64,000 nt of DNA from Nitrospiraceae bacterium. Its GTDB lineage: Bacteria > Nitrospirota > Nitrospiria > Nitrospirales > Nitrospiraceae. The notes below the pieces were generated by a model. It saw only the letters and a program-made list of their open reading frames with translations. It made no database searches and was not told where the DNA came from. Numbering within the stretch: position 1 is the first letter of the stretch; each line of letters begins with the position of its first letter. The position numbers and the translations under genes are program-made. Below, piece by piece: positions 22,681 through 31,248 of this stretch. Location: the NCBI GenBank assembly GCA_009692155.1, contig SHZW01000010.1:25046-89045 (forward strand), in the 5' to 3' direction.

Positions 22681-23187
22681 ATGCCGCAATTTGACACGCA
22701 TTTCTTTTCATCGCTGATTTTCTGGGAGTTCCTCTCCTTCGGTATTCTGTTCTGGGTGTTGTGGAAGTTCGCCTTCCCGCCGATTCTCCAGACCCTTGAT
22801 GAGCGCGAGCGCAAGATCAAGGAGAGCCTGGAGCAGGCGGACCGGCATCGCGCCGAGGCCGAGCAGAAGATGCAGGAGTACGAGGCGAAGCTCAAAACCG
22901 CCTCCAAGGAAGCCGAGACGTTGCTGGCGGCGGCCAAAGAGCGGGCTCAGCGGATCATGGAGGAGAACGAGCAGCGCCTCAGGACGGAAACGCAGCGGTC
23001 CAAAGAAGATGCGACACGTGAAATTGATCAGGAGCGCCGGCGGGCGATTCAGGACATCCGCAATCAGACGACCGAGATGGCGTTGCTCGTGGCCGAAAAG
23101 GTCGTCGGTCGCAGCCTCAACGATGCCGATCACAAGCGCATGGCCGACGAGGCGCTGGCCTCCATCGCGGAGAGCCGCAAGACGTGA
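22681..23187 (+). CDS. atpF: ATP synthase F0 subunit b
   Basis: 168 residues: an N-terminal membrane helix (FLSFGILFWVLWKFAFPPIL) followed by a long charged coiled coil (DERERKIKESLEQADRHRAE onward), the usual peripheral stalk. It is the last gene of the run; F1 genes atpHAGDC do not follow, so F0 and F1 are encoded apart. The last codons enter a family J repeat. Confidence 0.9.
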   Translation: MPQFDTHFFSSLIFWEFLSFGILFWVLWKFAFPPILQTLDERERKIKESLEQADRHRAEAEQKMQEYEAKLKTASKEAETLLAAAKERAQRIMEENEQRLRTETQRSKEDATREIDQERRRAIQDIRNQTTEMALLVAEKVVGRSLNDADHKRMADEALASIAESRKT

Positions 23188-23272
23188 TCCGTGAACCGTA
23201 ATCCGTGAACAGTTGAACGAAGGCTGTACTCTTCAGGTTTTACGGATTACGGATAACGGGTTACGGTTTACG
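23183..23272. repeat. Short-word repeat family J (CCGTGAACCGTAATCC words)
   Basis: GATCCGTGAACCGTAATCCG, TGAACAG words, then TTTTACGGATTACGGATAAC, GGGTTACGGTTTACG. The halves are complementary. It lies between converging atpF and larE and includes the larE stop codon. Confidence 0.8.
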
Positions 23273-24071
23273 TCCCCTCCCTATTCCCACCACCCCTGCG
23301 ATAGCCGGCTGGGTCGAGCGTGACGGAGGCGAACCCAAAGTCGCGGAGTTGCTCTGCAACCGCGGCGCTCATGGCCGGCTCCAGCAAGCGGGACACTTCC
23401 ATGGAGTCCACTTCCACCCGCGCCGCTCCCTCCGATTCCCGCACCCGCACCTGCCGGAATCCCTGCTTCAGCAGAAACGCTTCGGCCCGTTCCACGCGCG
23501 AGAGTTTTTCGACCGTGATGGGCGTGTCCCGCTGAATACGGGAGGAGAGGCAGGCCGCAGCGGGCTTGTCCCAGTTGGACAGCTTCAGCTCCCTGGCCAG
23601 TTCGCGGACGGCGATCTTGGACAGTCCGGCTTCGACCAGTGGGCTGCGCACGCCCCACTCGCGGGCCGCCTTGAGGCCCGGCCGTTCGTCGCCCAAATCG
23701 TCCAGGTTGGTGCCGTCCACCACGGCGCGCATGTGTAATTCCTGCTGCAGGCCCTCCAGCAATTGATAGAGATCCGTCTTGCAGTGGAAGCAACGGCTGG
23801 CGTCGTTCTGCACGAAGGCGGGCACTTGCAACTGATCGGTCCGGACAATCTGGTGGCGCGCGCCGATCTCGGCGGCGAGCTTCGTGGCCCACTCGAGTTC
23901 AATCTCGGGAAACGTCGGTGAGACCGCCGTGACGGCCAAGGCCCTGGCGCCCAGCGCGTCGTGCGCGGCTTTCAGCACCAGCGTGCTGTCGATGCCCCCG
24001 GAAAAGGCGACCAGCACTGATTCCATGTCTCTGAGCAATTGCTGAAGCTTTCGGTACTTGTCGTAGATCAC
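23268..24071 (-). CDS. larE: LarE-type ATP-dependent sulfur transferase
   Basis: 267 residues. SGGIDST at 24-30 is the PP-loop that adenylates the substrate. LarE sulfurates pyridinium bis-carboxylate in making the nickel-pincer cofactor of lactate racemase. Three cysteines stand at the family positions: Cys94 and Cys97 in SRCFHCKTD and Cys174 in AAACLSSRI. LarE with a single Cys sacrifices its own sulfur, whereas the three-Cys type is known to hold a [4Fe-4S] cluster that can carry the extra sulfur; this protein fits the latter. larA, larB and larC are not in the window. Confidence 0.85.
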   Translation of the reverse strand: MIYDKYRKLQQLLRDMESVLVAFSGGIDSTLVLKAAHDALGARALAVTAVSPTFPEIELEWATKLAAEIGARHQIVRTDQLQVPAFVQNDASRCFHCKTDLYQLLEGLQQELHMRAVVDGTNLDDLGDERPGLKAAREWGVRSPLVEAGLSKIAVRELARELKLSNWDKPAAACLSSRIQRDTPITVEKLSRVERAEAFLLKQGFRQVRVRESEGAARVEVDSMEVSRLLEPAMSAAVAEQLRDFGFASVTLDPAGYRRGGGNREGT

Positions 24072-24091
24072 AGCGGCTCCATGTCAACGTC

Positions 24092-24170
24092 AGGCGCGAG
24101 GCTCGAGGCGCGGGCCGCGAGACGAAGAGAAATCGTCCTGTCTCGTGCCTCGTGTCCCGCGTCCCGTGGC
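24092..24170. repeat. Short-word repeat family D, copy 3
   Basis: GCGCGAGGCTCGAGGCGCG, GGCCGCGAGACGAAGAGA, then TCTCGTGCCTCGTGTCCCGC, GTCCCGTGG. The arms are complementary, in the gap upstream of larE. Confidence 0.75.
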
Positions 24171-25600
24171 TATTCTTTCAGCTTCGCCTCGCTCATTTTG
24201 CCGACGGCGACGAGCGCGTACCGGTCGGGATGCAGATAGTGTTTGGCGACCCGCAGCACGTCGTCCGCGTTCACTTTGGCGATCCACGTCGGGTACTGCG
24301 TAAAGTAATCGAGGCCCAATCCGTAAAATTCGACCTGGCAGAGGACTTCGGCCAGCTTGTGCGTCGTGTCGAACCGCATGGGGAAGCTGCCCATGAGATA
24401 GGACTTGGCTTCGGACAATTCTTTCGCCGAGACCGGCGCCGCTTTCATTCCGTTCAGTTCTTTCAAGACGCCGGCGAGCGCCCGGGGGGCCGTCGCGTTG
24501 CGGGTTTGCAGGCTGACCAGGAAGGGGCCGGCTGCGGCACGGGGCTCGAACTGGCTCATGACGCCGTAGGCCAGACCCTGCTTGTCGCGGATCGAATCCA
24601 TCAGCCGCGAAGAAAACCCGCCGGCGCCCAGAATGTAGTTCATGACGGTGACGGCATAAAAATCAGGATTCGTCCGGCTGATTCCGACGTGCCCGAGCAC
24701 GAGCGTCGTCTGGGTCAGTTCCTTGTCGATCAGCTTGACGACCGGCTTGTCGATGGCGGCCGGCGCCGCTGCGGTTCGCGCAGGTTCAGGCCCCTTCTGC
24801 CACGACCCGAAATGCTTGTCGATCTGCGCGCGTACCTGTTCGACCGTCACGTCGCCCACGACGGCCACAATCGTTCGATTGGGAAGATACTCGCGCGCGT
24901 GAAACGCCTGGACGTCCGCCCGGCTGATGGCCAAGAGGGTGTCTTCCGTTCCGTTGACCGGCCAGCTGTAGGGATGGCCATTGAATACGAGTTGGCTGAA
25001 TGCTTTGCCGGCCACGGCTCCCGGATCGTCCTTTTGCGCGATGATCTCGCCGAGGATGAGTTTCTTGACGCGTTCCAGTTCGGGTTCCGGAAACGACGGA
25101 TACAGCAGGACGTCGGCCAGCAGCTCGAAGCCCAGCTCGGTGTCCTTGGCCAGGACCCGCGTGGACGCCGTGGTGAAGTCGTGCGTCGCCTTGGCTTCCA
25201 GCGCGCCGCCGACGAATTCGATCTGCTCCGCGAGCTGCGTCGCGTTGCGGGTCGTCGTGCCTTCGTCCAGCAGGCCGGCCGTCAAATTGGCCAGGCCGGC
25301 TTTCTCCGGAGGATCCTGCACCGAGCCAGTTTTCACGAGCGCCTGAATCTGCACGATGGGCAGCGCGTGCTGCTCGACCACGAGGACGGTCAGCCCGTTC
25401 GGCGTGACGAAGCGATGGGGTTTTATTTCCGCCGCATGAAGCGGCGCGGCAAGAGCGAGGGAAAGCGCAACTCCAAGCAAGCTGATCCGCTCCAGGAACT
25501 CTCTGGCCACGAGCCTCGAGCCACGAGCCTCGGGACTGAAGCCGAAGGCTTCCGTCTCGCGCCCCCCGCCCCGTGCCTCGCGCCTGAGCGATCGCATCAT
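24170..25600 (-). CDS. M16-family peptidase homologue, catalytically inactive partner
   Basis: 476 residues with the two-domain M16 layout (LTVLVVEQHALPIVQIQALV near the start; PNRTIVAVVGDV and GAGGFSSRLMDSIRDKQGL later). The zinc motif HxxEH is absent: the region reads AGLANLTAGLLDEGTTT. The later domain keeps the substrate-binding pattern. Such proteins pair with an active subunit, here the gene directly upstream (ATGA overlap). A signal peptide (ISLLGVALSLALAAPLHA) is preceded by ~35 residues of repeat-encoded sequence, so the real start may lie nearer the signal peptide. Likely periplasmic. Confidence 0.82.
   Translation of the reverse strand: MMRSLRREARGGGRETEAFGFSPEARGSRLVAREFLERISLLGVALSLALAAPLHAAEIKPHRFVTPNGLTVLVVEQHALPIVQIQALVKTGSVQDPPEKAGLANLTAGLLDEGTTTRNATQLAEQIEFVGGALEAKATHDFTTASTRVLAKDTELGFELLADVLLYPSFPEPELERVKKLILGEIIAQKDDPGAVAGKAFSQLVFNGHPYSWPVNGTEDTLLAISRADVQAFHAREYLPNRTIVAVVGDVTVEQVRAQIDKHFGSWQKGPEPARTAAAPAAIDKPVVKLIDKELTQTTLVLGHVGISRTNPDFYAVTVMNYILGAGGFSSRLMDSIRDKQGLAYGVMSQFEPRAAAGPFLVSLQTRNATAPRALAGVLKELNGMKAAPVSAKELSEAKSYLMGSFPMRFDTTHKLAEVLCQVEFYGLGLDYFTQYPTWIAKVNADDVLRVAKHYLHPDRYALVAVGKMSEAKLKE
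25504..25590. repeat. Short-word repeat family D, copy 4, in the N-terminus of an M16 gene
   Basis: CACGAGCCTCGAGCCACGAG, CCTCGGGACTG words and CGTCTCGCGCC, CCGTGCCTCGCGCCTGAG. It is read as RREARGGGRETEAFG, SPEARGSRLVARE before the signal peptide. Confidence 0.75.
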
Positions 25601-26949
25601 TTCGCCTCCGCCGCCGTCTGGTTCGCCGGCGTGGGAATGAGGATGCCGACGGTCCGTCCATCTTCGATCAGATACTTTCGCGCGACGCGTGTGACGTCGC
25701 CCGCTTTCACGTCACGGAGTTTGTTCACAAACTGCTCCGCCTGCCGCCAGCCGGCGCCCGTGGTTTCGGCCTGGCCGAACAGCATCGCCTGGCGAAAATT
25801 GGAGTCCTGTCCAAACACGTAGTCCGCTTCCACCTGGTTTTTGGCCCGCTGTAGTTCCAGATCGGACGGCGGTTCCTGCTGCAGTTTCTGAATCTCGGCG
25901 TAGATCGCGCGCTCGACCTGCTCCGTCGTCTGTCCCGGCGCCGCCACCGCGAAGCAATAGAGCAGTTCCGGATCGGTTTGCAGCAGGCTGTATTCGGCGC
26001 CGACCACCAGCGCCAGTTTCTGTTCGTAGACGAGGCTGCGGTACAGCCGCGAGCTTTTTCCATGCGAGAGGATGGATTCCAGAAGTGTCAGCGCGTAGGC
26101 GTCGTCGCTGGAAAAATTCGGAGCCCGGTAGCCCACCATCACGGCCGGCAGCTGCGCGTCGCGCTTCACGACGATGCGGCGCTCGCCCTTCTGCTCCGGC
26201 TCGGCCACGGCCTGCTGCGGCGGCAGAGGCTTCCTGGGTATCGGCTCGAAGAAGCGCTTGATGACCGGCAGCAGCTTCGCGGCCTTGATGTCGCCGACCA
26301 CGATCAGCGTGGCGTTGTTCGGGACGTAGTAGGTGTCGTAGTGCCGCTTGAGATCCGCCCGCGTCATCGCGTTGAGATCGGGGAACCAGCCGATGATGGG
26401 CCAGTGATAGGGGTGCATCTGGAAAGCCTGGGCGAAGAGGGCTTCGGCCAGATACGATTGGGGGTCATCTTCGGACCGCAGGCGCCGTTCTTCCTTCACC
26501 ACTTCGCGCTCGAGCTGGAATTCCTTGTCGTCCAGCAGCAGGCCGCGCAGCCGGTCCGCTTCGAGTTCCAGGGCCAGCTCGACCTTGCCGGCTGCGAGGT
26601 TCTCGAAGTAGGCCGTGAAATCCTGGCTCGTGAAGGCGTTGTCGTTGCCGCCGTTCTTTTTAATGAGGCGCGAGAAGCTGCCCTTCGGATATTTGGGCGT
26701 GCCCTTGAACATCATGTGCTCGAGCATGTGGGAGAGCCCGGCCCGGCCCATGATTTCGTTGCGCGAGCCGACCTTGTACCAGATTTGCACGGTGACGACC
26801 GGCGCTTTGGGCGATTCGACCAGCAGCACCTTCATGCCGTTGGCAAGCTGATGTTCCTGGACGTTCGCGAACGCAGACGGACTGCCGCTCAGGAGCCAGA
26901 GGATCGAAATGATGAAAGTGGTCAGGGACCGCACCAGGCCAGACTGCAT
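25597..26949 (-). CDS. M16-family zinc peptidase, catalytic subunit
   Basis: 450 residues from ATG 26949, with a signal peptide (SLTTFIISILWLLSGSPSAFA). GLSHMLEHMMFKG is the inverted zinc motif HxxEH, and the distal Glu is in EREVVKEERR about 76 residues later. It belongs to the PqqL/processing-peptidase-like clan of periplasmic M16 enzymes acting on peptides. Its stop overlaps the start of the inactive partner, so the two are made together and probably form a heterodimer. GTG 26973 is an alternative start. Confidence 0.88.
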   Translation of the reverse strand: MQSGLVRSLTTFIISILWLLSGSPSAFANVQEHQLANGMKVLLVESPKAPVVTVQIWYKVGSRNEIMGRAGLSHMLEHMMFKGTPKYPKGSFSRLIKKNGGNDNAFTSQDFTAYFENLAAGKVELALELEADRLRGLLLDDKEFQLEREVVKEERRLRSEDDPQSYLAEALFAQAFQMHPYHWPIIGWFPDLNAMTRADLKRHYDTYYVPNNATLIVVGDIKAAKLLPVIKRFFEPIPRKPLPPQQAVAEPEQKGERRIVVKRDAQLPAVMVGYRAPNFSSDDAYALTLLESILSHGKSSRLYRSLVYEQKLALVVGAEYSLLQTDPELLYCFAVAAPGQTTEQVERAIYAEIQKLQQEPPSDLELQRAKNQVEADYVFGQDSNFRQAMLFGQAETTGAGWRQAEQFVNKLRDVKAGDVTRVARKYLIEDGRTVGILIPTPANQTAAEAK

Positions 26950-26995
26950 AGCACACGCTAACAACCGGCTCACGCGGGTGTCAAGGTGGGGGCGA

Positions 26996-27104
26996 GCGTG
27001 GATGAGGAGAGGGCTTCCTGGCTGACTCGCCGTGCTCGCGCAAGGCGCGTGGAAGGAGGCGAGCTTGCGACATAGTCTCCTCCCTTGCTCGCAGAGGGAA
27101 AGTG
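26996..27104. repeat. Repeat family E, copy 2
   Basis: GTGCTCGCGCAAGGCGCGTG, GAAGGAGGCGAGCTTGCGAC, ATAGTCTCCTCCCTTGCTCG. It shares TGCTCGCGCAA, GAGCTTG and TCTCCTCC words with the copies at 9939 and 63205. Confidence 0.7.
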
Positions 27105-27105
27105 T

Positions 27106-27140
27106 GGCGGGGACAGACCGCTGATAGGTCTGTCCCCGCC
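27106..27140. repeat. Perfect 14-bp hairpin (GGGGACAGACC type) after rlmN
   Basis: GGCGGGGACAGACC at 27106-27119 pairs with GGTCTGTCCCCGCC at 27127-27140 over a 7-base loop. It is downstream of rlmN on the minus strand and may weaken readthrough; no T run follows. Confidence 0.7.
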
Positions 27141-27195
27141 TCGGATTTGAGTTGAAAGAAGCGCGAAGAATGTCCCCTTGCCACGCACCACACCA

Positions 27196-28275
27196 TCACG
27201 ACCGATGCGGGCTGACCAGCTCGCCCAACTGGCCGCAGGCGCCGAGCACGTCGCGGCCTTTGCTCTTGCGGATCAGCACGTCGAAGCCGGCCTTCCGCAA
27301 TACGGTTTGAAAGCGCAGCACGTCGCTGTCGGCCGGCCGGCGGTAGGGGTTGCCGGGGAAGGGATTGAACGGGATCAGATTGATCTTGCAACGGATGCCG
27401 TTGAGCAGTTTGGCCAGCCGCCTGGCATCCTGCTCCGAGTCGTTCTCGCCGGCCAGCAGGACATACTCGAAGGTCAGCCGGCGATGGGGCGGCAGCGGAT
27501 AGGCCCGGCAGGCGGCCAGGAGGTGGGCGAGCGGATGCAGTCGGTTGACCGCCGGCATGAGCCGGTCGCGCTGCGCGTCGGTCGTCGCGTTGAGCGAGAT
27601 GGCGAGGTTGATGCCGAGGCCGGCGACATCCTTCAGGCGGGAAGCAAGCCCCGCCGTGGACAGGGTGATGCGCCGCGCCGGAATGCCGAGCCCCCAGCCT
27701 GTATTCGTGAGGCGCGCAATGGCGGCGGCCACGGCGTCGAAGTTCGCGAGCGGTTCGCCCATGCCCATCAGGACGATGTTGGTGAGCCGTTCGCCCGGCT
27801 CCAGGCGATCCAGCGCTGTCAGCGCCTGCTCGACGATTTCATGTGTCGTCAGATTGCGTTTCAATCCCATCTGTCCGGTGAGGCAGAATCCGCAGTCCAG
27901 CGTGCAGCCGACCTGCGTGGACAGGCAGAGTGTCAGCCGGGCGGCGTCCGGGATCAGCACGCTTTCGATGACCAGGCCGTCCTGCAGGCGCAGCAGGAAT
28001 TTTCTGGTGCCGTCGCTCGAGCGGCGGACCTCGCAGTCGGACAGTCGGTCGATGGAGGCGATGGCGGCAAGGCGGGCCCGCTCGGTTTTTGACAGATCGG
28101 TCATGCGTTCGATATCGCGAACGCGTTCCCGGTAGAGCCATCGGAGGATCTGCCTGGCGCGGAATTTCGGCCAGTCCAGATCGTTCACGAATTGTTCGAG
28201 CGCCGATTCGTCAAGCGCGAGCAAATTGGTGCGCGTCTCGGCTGATGCGGCGCGGGAGCGGTCTCGACGAGTCAT
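27196..28275 (-). CDS. rlmN: 23S rRNA (adenine-2503-C2) methyltransferase
   Basis: 359 residues, a radical-SAM enzyme that methylates A2503 of 23S rRNA and A37 of some tRNAs. QVGCTLDCGFCLTGQMG carries the CxxxCxxC iron-sulfur motif. VLMGMGEPLANFD, RRITLSTAGLASRL and the C-terminal block ending DVLGACGQLG with the second catalytic cysteine are present. An N-terminal helical domain (WPKFRARQILRWLYRERV) is typical. The start is ATG 28275. Confidence 0.94.
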   Translation of the reverse strand: MTRRDRSRAASAETRTNLLALDESALEQFVNDLDWPKFRARQILRWLYRERVRDIERMTDLSKTERARLAAIASIDRLSDCEVRRSSDGTRKFLLRLQDGLVIESVLIPDAARLTLCLSTQVGCTLDCGFCLTGQMGLKRNLTTHEIVEQALTALDRLEPGERLTNIVLMGMGEPLANFDAVAAAIARLTNTGWGLGIPARRITLSTAGLASRLKDVAGLGINLAISLNATTDAQRDRLMPAVNRLHPLAHLLAACRAYPLPPHRRLTFEYVLLAGENDSEQDARRLAKLLNGIRCKINLIPFNPFPGNPYRRPADSDVLRFQTVLRKAGFDVLIRKSKGRDVLGACGQLGELVSPHRS

Positions 28276-28356
28276 GCGCGAAGCCTAACACAGCGTTTGC
28301 GAAACCGACAAGAACGCGCGAGAAGAGCGGAATGAGGGCGACCCGGAATTCTTTGG

Positions 28357-28364
28357 TATATAAT
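28357..28364 (+). promoter_or_regulatory. -10 region (TATATAAT) before the lytic transglycosylase gene
   Basis: TATAAT at 28359-28364, preceded by TTTGG. The predicted +1 (about 28371) falls beside GTG 28372, an alternative in-frame start 18 codons before the signal-peptide ATG. The -35 region is weak. Confidence 0.4.
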
Positions 28365-28425
28365 TGACCCAGTGAATCCCATCTGGTTCCATGGACAGGT
28401 CCCTGTCGTGTGTTCCCGAGGTCCT

Positions 28426-30639
28426 ATGCGCATCGCGTGTCTGCTGTTCATGTTGGCGCTGTCTTTCGTGCCTGTCTCCGCAGAGGAGGGCACGCCGCCG
28501 CCTGCGCCAATCGACGCCTCGTGTGAAACGGCCGAACAGTGTTTCCGCAACGCCCTGGCGCCGGATGCCACGGCCGTGTCGGCCGACGAGCGGCTCGCGC
28601 GCAAGCTGGAACGGTTGCGGCGGCTCACGGAGCGGCATGCCGGCTCGCTCTGGGCGCGTCGCGCGAACCTTGTGATGGGCGTGCTCCTGATCGAACGGCA
28701 GCCGGCCGAGGCGCTGCTCTTTCTGCGCGCCGCGCAACGCGACTTCCCCCTGTTGGAGGATTACGTGCGTCTCTGGATCGGGGAGGCGCTGCTGAAATCC
28801 GGCGACGTGTTTGCGTCGGCGTCGCTTCTGGACATCATTCCCAACATCGTGCCGGACACGCTGCTGGGGTCCCGGATCGCCTATCGCGCGGGCGAGGCCT
28901 GGTTCCGGGTGGGACAGTGCGGCTACGCGATGGAGCCGTTGTCGCGGGGCGCGGCGCAGGAACCGCAAGACGCCGGCGCGTCGCGCGCGCTGCTGATGCT
29001 GGCCGAGTGCCAGGCACAGGATAACCGGTCGCCCGACAGCTCCGTCACGCTTCGGCAGATTTGGATGCGCTATCCGCAGACGCTCGAAGCCGGGGAGGCG
29101 GAGAAACGGTTGTCGCAACGGCTGAACGGCCAGACATGGAAGCCGACGGCGGATGAGCGCTATGTCCGGGCATCGGCCTTCGCGGCGGCGGCATTCAATG
29201 AGGAGGCCGTGGAAGAACTCAAGGCTTTTCTGTCCTCGGCGTCCGGTCATCCGAAACGGGAAGAAGCCAAGCTCAGGCTCGCCATGGCGCTGGCCCGGCT
29301 CAAGCGTTACGATCAGGCGAAGCTGATCTTTCATGAACTGGCGTCCAGCGGGCCTTCAACGGAAGCGAACGAAGCCGCCGTCTGGCTGGCACGCAGTTAT
29401 CTCAGGCTGGGCGAAGGCGACCGTCTGGTGAGTCTTCGTCAGGTCTATCCAAAATTAACACTGACGCCGGAGCAGCAGGCGCTGATTCTGATCGTGCAAG
29501 GCACGTGGTTCGACGATCAGAATCAATCCGACCAGGCCATCGCGCAATACCGCCAGATCGTGCAATTCGGCGACCGCACGGAGCAGCGCGCAGAAGCCTT
29601 GTGGAGGATCGGATGGATCCAGTATCGCACAGGGCAGTACAGCGAGACGGCCCGGACGCTGCAGGACCTGGTGGCGATCAGAGAAGATCCCGCGAACAAT
29701 CCGCAGGCGCTCTACTGGACCGCGCGCGCCCAGGAGCGGCTGCAAGACGCAAAAGCGGCCGAGGGCTACCAGGCGCTCTGTCGCAAGTACGCCTGGACCT
29801 ACTATTGCCAGTTGACGCGCACCCGCGTGGACGTGCCGCTGCCGGATCCTGCCGGCGGGGCGCCCGACTCCGAGTCGGGCGAAGACAGTCGTTCGGGCAT
29901 CGCGCAGGACGTGCATTATCGGCGGGCCGTGGAATTACGCACGCTCGGCCTCGAACAGGAAGCCGGCCGCGAAGTCGCGTGGTTGCTGGATCGCTACGCG
30001 CGAAACCGGGCGGCGCTGGTCGAGTTGATCACCCGCGTGAGCGAGGCCGGCGGCTACCATCAGGGGCTTCGGCTGGCGCGGCTGCATTTCCGCGATGGAT
30101 TGGAGCGCGGCCTGGAGCCGGTGCAGCCGTCGCTGTGGAGCGTCGCCTACCCGACGGTGTATCTGCCGACGATTCGCGCGCTCAGCAGCGCCCGCCTCGA
30201 TCCCTATCTGGCCGCCGCGATTATCCGCGAGGAGAGTCAGTACGACGCGCGCGCGGTGTCGCGTGTCGGGGCGATCGGGCTGATGCAATTGATGCCCTCG
30301 ACGGCGCAAGCCGTGGCGCAGCGGAACGGCAGCACGGTGGCCCGCGACGACCTGTTCGATCAGGAGACGAACATTCGGTACGGTGTGCGCTATCTCGAAC
30401 AATTGCTGGGACAGTTCAACGGCAACCTCGTGCATGCCGTCGCGGCGTACAACGCCGGGCCGCCCGTCGTGACGGGCTGGATTCAGAAATTCGGCGACCG
30501 GGAGCCGGACGAATTCGTGGAATCGATTCCGTATCAAGAGACGCGGCAATATGTCCGGCGGGTGCTTCGCAGTTACCGCGAGTACCGCCGCCTGGGCGGC
30601 GAGGCCTGCGTGGTCCGTTCCCTTGACAAGGCCTGCTGA
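28426..30639 (+). CDS. Soluble lytic murein transglycosylase with TPR-like superhelix
   Basis: 737 residues. Signal peptide MRIACLLFMLALSFVPVSA, then about 550 residues of helical repeats resembling TPRs (as in the ring domain of Slt70). The C-terminal Slt domain has IIREESQYDARAVSRVGAIG with the catalytic Glu near residue 601, LMQLMPSTAQAVA, NIRYGVRYLEQLL and AAYNAGPPVVTGW. It cleaves peptidoglycan to 1,6-anhydromuropeptides in the periplasm. ATG 28426 is chosen for the signal peptide; GTG 28372 would add 18 residues and coincides with a predicted transcription start. Confidence 0.88.
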   Translation: MRIACLLFMLALSFVPVSAEEGTPPPAPIDASCETAEQCFRNALAPDATAVSADERLARKLERLRRLTERHAGSLWARRANLVMGVLLIERQPAEALLFLRAAQRDFPLLEDYVRLWIGEALLKSGDVFASASLLDIIPNIVPDTLLGSRIAYRAGEAWFRVGQCGYAMEPLSRGAAQEPQDAGASRALLMLAECQAQDNRSPDSSVTLRQIWMRYPQTLEAGEAEKRLSQRLNGQTWKPTADERYVRASAFAAAAFNEEAVEELKAFLSSASGHPKREEAKLRLAMALARLKRYDQAKLIFHELASSGPSTEANEAAVWLARSYLRLGEGDRLVSLRQVYPKLTLTPEQQALILIVQGTWFDDQNQSDQAIAQYRQIVQFGDRTEQRAEALWRIGWIQYRTGQYSETARTLQDLVAIREDPANNPQALYWTARAQERLQDAKAAEGYQALCRKYAWTYYCQLTRTRVDVPLPDPAGGAPDSESGEDSRSGIAQDVHYRRAVELRTLGLEQEAGREVAWLLDRYARNRAALVELITRVSEAGGYHQGLRLARLHFRDGLERGLEPVQPSLWSVAYPTVYLPTIRALSSARLDPYLAAAIIREESQYDARAVSRVGAIGLMQLMPSTAQAVAQRNGSTVARDDLFDQETNIRYGVRYLEQLLGQFNGNLVHAVAAYNAGPPVVTGWIQKFGDREPDEFVESIPYQETRQYVRRVLRSYREYRRLGGEACVVRSLDKAC

Positions 30640-30651
30640 GGATTTTATAGT
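30623..30651 (+). promoter_or_regulatory. Strong promoter for the zapB-like/zapA pair
   Basis: Perfect TTGACA at 30623-30628, a 17-base spacer and TATAGT at 30646-30651. The -35 box lies inside the last codons of the transglycosylase gene. +1 is near 30658, 47 bases before the next ATG. Confidence 0.75.
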
Positions 30652-30704
30652 GCCTCCATATCTGGGTTCGTGGGGGCTCTGCACCGCAATAGATGGTGTA
30701 ATCG

Positions 30705-30959
30705 ATGGCGGTCGACAGGCTGACTTCGCTGGAAACGCGCGTGCGGGAACTGGTGGACTTGATCCAGACGCTCAAACGCGAGAACACCGGATTGAAGAGC
30801 GATCTGCGCGCGGCTAGGGAACGAGTCGTCAAGCAGCATGTATCCGACGATCACTGGGTGTCGGAGCGGGCGGACATCAAGGCGCGCATTGAAAAGGTCC
30901 TGGGCGAACTGGACTCCCTCGAGTTCATCGAAGAGTCCAAGGAGGTGGCGCTTGACTAA
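30705..30959 (+). CDS. Small coiled-coil protein, ZapB-like
   Basis: 84 residues, almost entirely heptad-like helix: LTSLETRVRELVDLIQTLKR and ENTGLKSDLRAARERVVKQH, then IKARIEKVLGELDSLE. Size, coiled coil and position directly before zapA match the ZapB-like/cell-division adaptor genes seen next to zapA. Assignment is by context and shape, not by a motif. It overlaps zapA by eight bases. Confidence 0.65.
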   Translation: MAVDRLTSLETRVRELVDLIQTLKRENTGLKSDLRAARERVVKQHVSDDHWVSERADIKARIEKVLGELDSLEFIEESKEVALD

Positions 30960-31248
30960 GACCATTGAAGTCGAAATCTACGGTCAGCGGTACGTGGTGA
31001 CCGGTGCGACCGACGAGGAGTACGTCAAGCGCTGCGCGAATTACGTGGACACGCAGATTCGCGTGCTGGCGCAGGGAATGAAGACGGCGACGCGCGCCAA
31101 GCTGGCGGTTCTGGCGGCGCTCAATATCACGCACCAGTTGTTCCAGGCGGAGCACACTCGCCAGGCAGGCGATGCCGAGGTCGATCGGCGGACGTTGAGC
31201 CTGATGGAATCCATCGAAGAGCAATTGGAGCCGGCGCGGAAGCACTAA
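30952..31248 (+). CDS. zapA: Cell division protein ZapA
   Basis: 98 residues. TKTIEVEIYGQRYVVTGATD is the ZapA N-terminal strand region, followed by EEYVKRCANYVDTQI and a long C-terminal helix (ARLAVLAALNITHQLF-like). ZapA binds FtsZ filaments at midcell and stabilises the Z-ring. The start is TTG 30952, decided by a perfect ribosome site GGAGGTG at 30941-30947 and by overlap with the upstream stop; no ATG fits. Confidence 0.85.
   Translation: MTKTIEVEIYGQRYVVTGATDEEYVKRCANYVDTQIRVLAQGMKTATRAKLAVLAALNITHQLFQAEHTRQAGDAEVDRRTLSLMESIEEQLEPARKH

Noticed and set aside
24152..25822. 556-codon open frame on the plus strand opposite the M16 genes
   Set aside because: Shadow of high-GC codon use; the reverse strand carries the clear M16 family pattern.
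27178..28092. 304-codon open frame on the plus strand opposite rlmN
   Set aside because: No domain; rlmN on the other strand is unmistakable.
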